From JAQIBY01 sp034721855 (lineage in GTDB: Bacteria > Bacteroidota > Bacteroidia > Bacteroidales > ML635J-15), in the NCBI GenBank assembly GCA_034721855.1, contig JAYENB010000082.1, positions 1-20,476 on the forward strand: 20,476 nt of DNA, read 5' to 3'. The translations under genes and the position numbers were made by a program. Position 1 is the stretch's first letter. Each line of letters starts with the position of its first letter. The notes under the pieces are model-generated. The model was not told the origin of the DNA. It ran no database searches and was given only the letters and a program-made list of their open reading frames with translations. Of the stretch, positions 15,263-20,476 are shown one piece after another.

Positions 15263-15293
15263 AAAAAAACCACCAGGTTGTGGTGGTTTTTTT
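15262..15293 (-). terminator. Rho-independent terminator after the M20 peptidase
   Basis: ACCACCA (15269-15275) and TGGTGGT (15281-15287) form a perfect 7-bp stem around a 5-nt loop. It is flanked by A-runs on the left and T-runs on the right, so it would work in both directions. It lies about 70 bp past the peptidase stop. Confidence 0.8.
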
Positions 15294-15354
15294 ATGGTGG
15301 TATCAGTATCATAACAAATCAAAAAAGTTTTGATTTGACATGACCACTGGTGCT

Positions 15355-16722
15355 CTATTTTATTTTAGCAAAGTTATCATAAAAATATGTCAGGGTTTCG
15401 ATGCCTTTGTAGAAATTAAAGAGCGGATAATTTTCATTAGGTGAATGGATGGCATCGGATTCCAGTCCAAAGCCCATCAAAATTGATTTCGTATCCAGCA
15501 CTTTTTCAAAAGTAGAGATAATGGGAATACTGCCACCACTGCGAACGGGCACAGGCTCTTTGCCAAATGCTTTGGCAAACGCTTTTTCGGCTGCCTGATA
15601 AGCAGGTAACTCAATGGGACAAACATAGGCATATCCGCCATGCAGGGTTTTTACTTTTACTTTCACTGATTTCGGGGCAATGGATTTGAAGTGGTCTTCA
15701 AATATTTTGGATATTTTTTTGTAATCCTGATCAGGAACAAGGCGTGTGGAAATTTTTGCATAAGCAGTAGATGGCAATACGGTTTTTGCACCTTCTCCGG
15801 TATATCCACCCCAGATACCACAAACATCCAGTGACGGACGGATACCTGTACGTTCCATGGTGGTAAATTCTTTTTCACCATGCAATTCATCCACATCAAT
15901 GGCTTTTTTGTATTCTTCTTTATCAAAGGGAGCTTCAGCGAGTTTTGCCCTTTCTTTCTCACTCACTTCAAGCACATCATCATAAAAACCAGGAATGGTA
16001 ATTTTGTTGTCTTTATCAGTAAGTGAAGCGATCATTTCAGAGAGAATGTTGATGGGGTTGGCAACCGCACCACCAAAAAGCCCGGAATGTAAGTCATGGT
16101 CAGGTCCCTGTACTTCAACTTCCCAATAGGCAAGGCCCCTGAGGCCGGTTGTAATTGATGGAATATCCTGGGCAATCATGCCTGTATCAGAAACCAATAT
16201 GATGTCTGCATCAAGCATATCTTTGTGTTCTTCACACCAGGGGCCAAGGCTTGGTGAACCAATTTCTTCTTCACCCTCAATCATAAATTTGACATTGCAA
16301 GGCAATTTGTCATTTTTGACCATGAATTCAAAAGCTTTTGCATGCATGAATGACTGACCTTTGTCATCATCGGCACCACGAGCCCATATAATATCGTCTT
16401 TGACAACCGGTTCAAACGGTTCGGTATTCCATTTTTCGATGGGGTCAACCGGCATCACATCGTAATGGCCGTACACCAACACTGTAGGTTTAGCAGGGTC
16501 AATGATTTTTTCGCCGTACACCACAGGGTTTCCCTGGCTTGGGCTTACTTCAGCTTTATCAGCGCCTGCCTCAAGCAAGAGTTGTTTCCAGTGTTCGGCA
16601 CATTTTACCATGTCGTCTTTGTGTTCTTTCTCAGAACTGATGGATTGTATCCGTATCAGTCCAAACAATTCGTCGAGGAATCTTTCTTTGTTTTGTTCAA
16701 TGTAATTTTTTACGTCGTCCAT
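15355..16722 (-). CDS. M20-family dipeptidase
   Basis: 455 residues, typical of cytosolic M20 dipeptidases (carnosinase/PepV-like group) that use two zinc ions to cleave short peptides. Visible are the first metal motif YGHYDVMPVDP (His 86, Asp 88), the bridging-Asp motif RGADDDKGQ (about Asp 119), the catalytic EGEEEIGS (Glu 152 and 153), the dimerisation-domain motif DLHSGLFGG, and the C-terminal RSGGSIPI and SDAIHSPNE (metal His). There is no signal peptide, so the protein is cytoplasmic. It appears monocistronic, with a terminator downstream and a TATTTTTG box about 58 bases upstream. Exact peptide specificity cannot be read from the sequence. Confidence 0.94.
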   Translation of the reverse strand: MDDVKNYIEQNKERFLDELFGLIRIQSISSEKEHKDDMVKCAEHWKQLLLEAGADKAEVSPSQGNPVVYGEKIIDPAKPTVLVYGHYDVMPVDPIEKWNTEPFEPVVKDDIIWARGADDDKGQSFMHAKAFEFMVKNDKLPCNVKFMIEGEEEIGSPSLGPWCEEHKDMLDADIILVSDTGMIAQDIPSITTGLRGLAYWEVEVQGPDHDLHSGLFGGAVANPINILSEMIASLTDKDNKITIPGFYDDVLEVSEKERAKLAEAPFDKEEYKKAIDVDELHGEKEFTTMERTGIRPSLDVCGIWGGYTGEGAKTVLPSTAYAKISTRLVPDQDYKKISKIFEDHFKSIAPKSVKVKVKTLHGGYAYVCPIELPAYQAAEKAFAKAFGKEPVPVRSGGSIPIISTFEKVLDTKSILMGFGLESDAIHSPNENYPLFNFYKGIETLTYFYDNFAKIK

Positions 16723-16779
16723 AATTTTTGTGTATTTAATTTATTATTTATATAAAATTAGTTTATCATTCAGTATCAA

Positions 16780-16787
16780 CAAAAATA
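16780..16787 (-). promoter_or_regulatory. Possible -7 box for the dipeptidase gene
   Basis: The minus strand reads TATTTTTG, matching TAnnTTTG, 57 bases upstream of the ATG. No clear -33 element at the usual distance. Confidence 0.4.
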
Positions 16788-16796
16788 ACTACTTAC

Positions 16797-16819
16797 CGCA
16801 AAGACGGAAAGACGCAAAG
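16797..16819. repeat. GCAAAGACG-type short repeat
   Basis: The plus strand reads CGCAAAGACGGAAAGACG followed by CAAAG: three degenerate copies of an 8-base unit related to GCAAAGAC. This kind of run is, as I recall, frequent between genes in Bacteroidetes. Confidence 0.45.
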
Positions 16820-16871
16820 TTAAAAAATTTATGAATTGATCTGTTAACATCATTAATTAATAGTACCGGAT

Positions 16872-16982
16872 CAGTTAATAACTGTTATTAATGGTTAAAA
16901 TCGGTTACTTATGAGAAAACCTTGTTTTAGAAATTTAGATATATCGCAACTGGTTTCAACGTTTATTAACCGTTATTAACTG
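16872..16982. repeat. Imperfect inverted repeat built from GTTAATAAC units
   Basis: The left arm begins CAGTTAATAACTGTTATTAA (16872-16908). The right arm (16946-16982) read on the minus strand begins CAGTTAATAACGGTTAATAA. The arms agree at about 29 of 37 positions and enclose a 37-bp spacer. The left arm extends to TCGGTTACTTATGAG (16915) and recurs at 18405-18448. Confidence 0.7.
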
Positions 16983-17074
16983 TCTATAAGGCCAATTCAT
17001 TTTTATTCTCTACGTCCCTTGTCTATCGACAGGCAGGTTAACATCATAATGTTAAAAAAACACTAATTACAAAT

Positions 17075-17695
17075 TTAATAATCTCCTCTGTATGCTCCTG
17101 AAAAATAGATATGAAACCTAAGGCCGACACATTGGTGGTATTTATTAAAACTGCCATACAATGATGTCCCAATACCCACATCGTAAAAGAACTTATAAGT
17201 CAGTTGCACTTCGGGAATGACGCCCAGGGCAAAATATTTATCAGCAACGTTTGGTTCATCTGTGCGTTCTACACTCCCATAAGCCAGTGTGGGCGATATA
17301 AAAAAAGCAAAATTAAAATGATTCAATTCATGCCTTATGCCAACGCCGGTAACAAAATCATTATGAAATGTGATGTTATGCAAACGGTTGTGCAGGAAAA
17401 AGGATTCATCGGTATAATGATACCCCACTTTGAAATAAACGGGTTTATACCTGAAATGATAGGCTACTGCCATATTCAGATGTCTTTCTTCGAGGGTTAA
17501 GCTGTATCCGGGACCAAAGCCGGCCGTAAGCCAGTTACTGCCCGTCTGATATATTTTATCATTCAGTGTTATTTTCCCAAACCGCCTTTCCCATTTACTC
17601 AATGGCTCGGTTGTACGGACAGGCTTTTGCTGTGCGTGCAGGGTAGCAGCAGTAAACAAACATACAACGGTTATAATTGTGAATTTTTTCAACAT
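17075..17695 (-). CDS. Putative outer-membrane beta-barrel protein
   Basis: 206 residues with a clear signal peptide (MLKKFTIITVVCLFTAATLHAQ, cut about residue 21). The mature part alternates hydrophobic and polar residues in strand-length stretches separated by turns (LTAGFGPGYSLTLEERHLNM, YFKVGYHYTDES, VTGVGIRHELNHFNFAFFIS, YDVGIGTSLYGSF, HQCVGLRFHIYFSG). This is the pattern of a small outer-membrane barrel. The C-terminus has no T9SS domain. I do not recognise a specific family. A TATCTTTA near-consensus box (17741-17748) and a 26-bp palindrome lie just upstream. DUF3109 ends 71 bp upstream and may or may not share a transcript. Confidence 0.75.
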   Translation of the reverse strand: MLKKFTIITVVCLFTAATLHAQQKPVRTTEPLSKWERRFGKITLNDKIYQTGSNWLTAGFGPGYSLTLEERHLNMAVAYHFRYKPVYFKVGYHYTDESFFLHNRLHNITFHNDFVTGVGIRHELNHFNFAFFISPTLAYGSVERTDEPNVADKYFALGVIPEVQLTYKFFYDVGIGTSLYGSFNKYHQCVGLRFHIYFSGAYRGDY

Positions 17696-17714
17696 TGACT
17701 TAAAAAAACATAAA

Positions 17715-17740
17715 CCTTAAATCCGCAAGTGGATTTGAGG
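17715..17740. promoter_or_regulatory. 26-bp palindrome in the leader of the barrel gene
   Basis: CCTTAAATCC (17715-17724) pairs with GGATTTGAGG (17731-17740), nine Watson-Crick pairs plus one G-U, around the loop GCAAGT. It begins 20 bases upstream of the ATG at 17695. One half (ACTTGCGGATTTAAGG on the minus strand) recurs with one change at 4092-4107 upstream of the lipoprotein pair. Confidence 0.45.
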
Positions 17741-17766
17741 TAAAGATAATACAAAACTAACGCATG

Positions 17767-18357
17767 CTAAGCATTTTTGTTATTTTTCCGGCATGAAAAA
17801 TCCTCTGCAGCTATTTCCAACTGTGCATACCAATCTTTTCCAAAACGCCGGATTAGTGGATCTTTTACAAATTTATACAGTGGCATCTTTAACTTTTCCC
17901 CACGTTGCAAAGCAGGATTACAAATGTCCCATTTATCATAATTGACAGCAATGAAATCAGGGTATGTTTTGACCCTGACAGGATACAAGTGGCAGGAAAC
18001 CGGTTTGCGGAAATCGATTTTTCCTTTCAAATATAGGTCTTCAAGAACACATTTTGTAATGCCGTCTTTCTGAATGGCAAAAATACATTCCCCTGAGTTT
18101 TCATGAATCATTGCCACCATTTCATTTTCCTGGTCAATAAAACTCAGTCCATTCTGTTTAGCCCGTTTAACGGATTCAGGTTTCATGTATGGTTTCAGTT
18201 TGGGAAAAAGATGTACCAGGGTGTTTTTTTCTTCCTGAGTAATTGGTGGCCCGGAATTTCCCTGTACACAACATGCTCCTTTGCATTTGCTTATATTGCA
18301 GGCAAACTCCGTTTCAATTACATCCAGACTTACCAATGTGTTTTCAATAGAAATCAT
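17767..18357 (-). CDS. DUF3109 family cysteine-rich protein
   Basis: 196 residues, matching the length of DUF3109 proteins common in Bacteroidetes. Nine cysteines are visible at 20, 25, 29, 30, 91, 103, 122, 146 and 189, most in conserved-looking motifs: FACNISKCKGACCVQG, GECIFAIQ, KPVSCHLYPVRV, WDICNPAL. The pattern resembles YkgJ-type CxxCxxCC metal-binding proteins and suggests an iron-sulphur or zinc site (inference). No signal peptide and no membrane segment are seen, so it is probably cytoplasmic. A perfect TATCTTTG box lies 19 bases upstream. The biochemical role is unknown. Confidence 0.88.
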   Translation of the reverse strand: MISIENTLVSLDVIETEFACNISKCKGACCVQGNSGPPITQEEKNTLVHLFPKLKPYMKPESVKRAKQNGLSFIDQENEMVAMIHENSGECIFAIQKDGITKCVLEDLYLKGKIDFRKPVSCHLYPVRVKTYPDFIAVNYDKWDICNPALQRGEKLKMPLYKFVKDPLIRRFGKDWYAQLEIAAEDFSCRKNNKNA

Positions 18358-18376
18358 AATGTTAAGTATCAGAAAA

Positions 18377-18384
18377 CAAAGATA
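18377..18384 (-). promoter_or_regulatory. -7 box for the DUF3109 gene
   Basis: The minus strand reads TATCTTTG, a perfect TAnnTTTG match, 19 bases before the ATG. No clear TTTG at the -33 distance. Confidence 0.45.
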
Positions 18385-18404
18385 ATAAAGGTTTCTGTAA
18401 ATAG

Positions 18405-18448
18405 CTGTTAATAACGGTTGATAACAGTTAAAATCGGTTGCTTATGAG
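18405..18448. repeat. 44-bp dispersed repeat, second copy
   Basis: Matches 16872-16915 at 37 of 44 positions, with the 3' portion GTTAAAATCGGTT(A/G)CTTATGAG almost invariant. Both copies lie upstream of a minus-strand gene start, beyond its promoter box. Confidence 0.7.
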
Positions 18449-18466
18449 TTACCAATCCGAAATGAG

Positions 18467-18494
18467 AGGTGTTAGGGGTTAGGTGTTAGGGGTA
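18467..18494. repeat. 14-bp tandem duplication
   Basis: AGGTGTTAGGGGTT is followed directly by AGGTGTTAGGGGTA (13 of 14 identical). The second copy runs into the left arm of the inverted-repeat element at 18485. Confidence 0.75.
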
Positions 18495-18690
18495 AAGTTT
18501 GGTATGAAAGTAGGACACTACCATATTTTAATTTTTGATTTATTTTTATTTATTTATTGAACATTAAAAACAATAAAGTTGGCTGTATAACTAATTATTT
18601 TTTTCTTTTGAAATCTCTCTCCAAAAATAAAAGAGAGTTTTAAAAGAAAAATATTAATGTCCCACTTTTATACCAAACATAACCCTTAAC
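18485..18690. mobile_element. Inverted-repeat element, possibly MITE-like, no ORF
   Basis: 33-nt arms at 18485-18517 and 18658-18690 are inverted copies agreeing at 28 of 33 positions. The best-kept core is GTTTGGTAT(G/A)AAAGT(A/G)GGACA. The 140-bp interior is very AT-rich, has no coding frame, and contains a second hairpin at 18601-18650 (TTTTCTTTT to AAAAGAAAA outside, CTCTCT to AGAGAG inside, one bulged base). Terminal inverted repeats, small size and lack of coding fit a miniature transposable element, but no target-site duplication was identified. It fills most of the 346-bp gap between gpmI and DUF3109. The internal hairpin lacks a T-run, so it is not a clear terminator for gpmI. Confidence 0.45.
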
Positions 18691-18703
18691 CATCATATTA
18701 GGC

Positions 18704-20239
18704 TTAACTTGACACTAGGACTTTTCCTGTCATTTCTTCCGGTTGCTCAAATCCCATTAATTTCAGTATAGTGGGTGCTACATCGGCAAGCCGTCCGTCT
18801 GTAATGTTTGAAAAACGATTTGTCACAGCAATCACCGGCACCGGATTTAAAGAATGCGCTGTGTTTTCGCTGCCATCGGGGTTAATGGCATTATCAGCGT
18901 TCCCATGGTCGGCGATAACGAGCGCATCGTAATTGTGTTCAACAGCCGTAGAAATCACTTTTTCAAGTTGTTTATCCACCGTTTCAACAGCCTTCATGAT
19001 GGCATCATATACCCCTGTATGTCCAACCATATCGCCATTTGCGAAATTCAGACAAATAAAATCATGTTTTTCCGCTTTTAATTCTTTTACCAACCGGTCA
19101 GCCACTTCCGGAGCACTCATTTCAGGTTGCATATCGTAGGTTGGCACTTTTGGTGATTGCACCATAATGCGTGATTCACCATCAAACTCTTCTTCACGCC
19201 CACCGCTGAAGAAAAAGGTCACGTGCGCATATTTTTCGGTTTCCGCAATACGCAGTTGTTTCAACTTTTGATGCGATAAAAATTCCCCCAGGGTATTTTT
19301 AACGTTTTCTTTTTCAAAAACCACTTCTATCCCTTTAAATGCTTCATCGTAGCGTGTCATGGTCAGGTATTTAAGGGGGATTGTATGCATATCATGCTCA
19401 TGCATGTCTTTTTGTGTCAACGCTACTGTAATCTGTCGCAGGCGGTCTGTACGGAAATTAAAAGCTATCACCACATCACCTTCATTGATTGTGCCACGGG
19501 GTTCTCCTTTGTCGTTTACCAATACCACAGGCTTGATAAATTCATCGGTAACACCATCATCATAAGATGCCTGTATCGCAGTGAGTATATCATCAGATGT
19601 TTTGCCTTTGCCAAGTACCATAGCATCGTAACCGGCTTTTATGCGTTCCCAGCGTTTGTCCCTGTCCATGGTATAATACCTGCCTGACAAACTTGCAAAC
19701 TGTGCCGGGGTATCTTTAATTTGTTCCCGGACATTTTTAACATACCCCAGTCCTGATTTAGGATCGGTATCACGGCCATCTGTAAGGGCATGAATATACA
19801 CATCTTTCAGTTGATGTTGTGCTGTCATTTTACACAAGGCAACAAGGTGGGTATCCATGGAATGTACACCACCCGGAGACACAAGGCCCAGAAAATGTAC
19901 GGCTTTGTTTTGTTTTTTGGCGTATTCCATGGCTTCGATGAGCTTTTCATTCTTGAAAAAACTGCCATCTTTAATGGCCAGGTTAATTTTAACAAGGTCC
20001 TGGTACACAATGCGCCCAGCCCCGAGATTCAAATGGCCCACTTCTGAATTTCCCATTTGCCCTTCCGGCAGGCCAACATTTTCACCATGAGCCACCAGTT
20101 TGGCGTTGGGATACTGTTTCCGTAATGAATCAAAAAAAGGCGTATCAGCCTGTGATACTACATCGCCTTTGCTACCATCGCCCAGACCCCAACCGTCTAA
20201 AATGACCAATAATGTCTTTTTATGTTTTTGTGTTGTCAT
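18704..20239 (-). CDS. gpmI: 2,3-bisphosphoglycerate-independent phosphoglycerate mutase
   Basis: 511 residues, the standard length. This alkaline-phosphatase-superfamily, Mn-dependent enzyme interconverts 3- and 2-phosphoglycerate in glycolysis and gluconeogenesis. Seen are the N-terminal metal motif LLVILDGWG (Asp 15), the phospho-Ser motif GQMGNSEVGHLNLGAGR (Ser 65), GGVHSMDTHL (His 126), TDGRDTDP (153-160), GRYYTMDRDKRW, the phosphate-transfer-domain FFFSGGREEEF, and the C-terminal metal motif LVIADHGNADN. The start MTTQKHKK is the only reasonable one and is preceded by a TACCTTTG box. No neighbouring glycolytic genes are present, as is usual for gpmI in Bacteroidetes. Confidence 0.97.
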   Translation of the reverse strand: MTTQKHKKTLLVILDGWGLGDGSKGDVVSQADTPFFDSLRKQYPNAKLVAHGENVGLPEGQMGNSEVGHLNLGAGRIVYQDLVKINLAIKDGSFFKNEKLIEAMEYAKKQNKAVHFLGLVSPGGVHSMDTHLVALCKMTAQHQLKDVYIHALTDGRDTDPKSGLGYVKNVREQIKDTPAQFASLSGRYYTMDRDKRWERIKAGYDAMVLGKGKTSDDILTAIQASYDDGVTDEFIKPVVLVNDKGEPRGTINEGDVVIAFNFRTDRLRQITVALTQKDMHEHDMHTIPLKYLTMTRYDEAFKGIEVVFEKENVKNTLGEFLSHQKLKQLRIAETEKYAHVTFFFSGGREEEFDGESRIMVQSPKVPTYDMQPEMSAPEVADRLVKELKAEKHDFICLNFANGDMVGHTGVYDAIMKAVETVDKQLEKVISTAVEHNYDALVIADHGNADNAINPDGSENTAHSLNPVPVIAVTNRFSNITDGRLADVAPTILKLMGFEQPEEMTGKVLVSS

Positions 20240-20272
20240 AATTTCTGTTTATTAAATCCATATAAAGAATAA

Positions 20273-20280
20273 CAAAGGTA
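20273..20280 (-). promoter_or_regulatory. -7 box for gpmI
   Basis: The minus strand reads TACCTTTG, matching TAnnTTTG, 33 bases upstream of the ATG. A TTTG (20306-20303) 22 bases further upstream is a good -33 candidate. Confidence 0.55.
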
Positions 20281-20415
20281 AGCAAAAAGATGTTCAGGTA
20301 TCCAAAACATTCAGGAACATTAAGGAATTTTTGAATTTATGCATAAAAATTTCGTAACCATTCACAGTATATTTATTTAACATCAATTTCTTAGTTTATA
20401 CATTTTTATAATTTC

Positions 20416-20433
20416 TAATTGACCTAATTGACC
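20416..20433. repeat. 9-bp tandem repeat
   Basis: TAATTGACC occurs twice in a row and is followed by TAATC, the start of a third copy. It lies in AT-rich sequence beyond the gpmI promoter; nothing else is recognised between here and the window end. Confidence 0.5.
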
Positions 20434-20476
20434 TAATCAATACCCAAATCCCAATGTGTAAAATGTTAACTTACTT

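Larger units (their letters stand above)
16723..17074. other. Intergenic region with repeats, no gene seen
   Basis: 352 bp between the dipeptidase start and the outer-membrane protein end. It holds a promoter-like box (16780), a GCAAAGACG repeat (16797), a large imperfect inverted repeat (16872-16982) and a small hairpin, CTTGTC TATC GACAGG, near 17018-17033. No coding frame longer than a few tens of codons looks real. Confidence 0.6.

Noticed and set aside
18601..18650. Terminator for gpmI
   Set aside because: The stem is long, but no T-run follows on the minus strand and it is nested inside a larger inverted repeat.

Overview
The window reads as a chromosomal segment from a low-GC, probably anaerobic member of the Bacteroidales/Bacteroidetes. 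Support comes from several sides: perfect or near-perfect TAnnTTTG -7 promoter boxes, absence of strong Shine-Dalgarno sites, a type IX secretion C-terminal sorting domain, Bacteroidetes-type Ser-Ser-Cys lipoproteins, the long form of urocanase, and a sodium-pumping methylmalonyl-CoA decarboxylase operon. A 100-N gap flanked by an exact 127-bp duplicate indicates a short-read, probably metagenomic, scaffold. Apart from a small toxin-antitoxin remnant, every gene lies on the minus strand.

Layout from left to right: tRNA-Lys(CTT) with its own terminator (31-154); urocanate hydratase hutU (265-2271); on the plus strand, an antitoxin gene and the C-terminal half of a RelE/ParE toxin, broken at the assembly gap (2389-2932); two overlapping paralogous lipoproteins (3044-4037); a 1020-residue secreted T9SS substrate with three OB-fold-like modules and two almost identical internal repeats (4160-7222); a merR - NIF3-like - C4 zinc-ribbon gene cluster (7421-10290), in which the zinc-ribbon protein carries an unusual histone-H1-like basic tail; the decarboxylase operon mce - mmdA - oadG-like - biotin carrier - oadB-like (10336-14859, transcribed right to left), with an unusual N-terminal extracytoplasmic domain on the beta subunit; a 495-bp gene-free, hairpin-rich gap; an M20 dipeptidase (15355-16722); a beta-barrel-like outer-membrane protein (17075-17695); a DUF3109 cysteine-rich protein (17767-18357); and cofactor-independent phosphoglycerate mutase gpmI (18704-20239). 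I see no gene in 20240-20476, only the putative gpmI promoter and a 9-bp tandem repeat.

Functionally, the decarboxylase operon is the clearest unit. The epimerase converts between the methylmalonyl-CoA stereoisomers, and the four-subunit membrane complex decarboxylates one of them to propionyl-CoA while exporting Na+. This is the last stage of succinate-to-propionate fermentation. HutU and the dipeptidase fit amino-acid and peptide use, and gpmI belongs to glycolysis.

I do not see an obvious new defence or mobile system. The most unusual items are the fused beta subunit, the H1-like tail, the toxin-antitoxin deletion junction at the gap, and several structured repeats between genes: an inverted-repeat element of about 206 bp at 18485-18690, and a 44-bp dispersed motif at 16872 and 18405 with a partial inverted copy ending at 16982.
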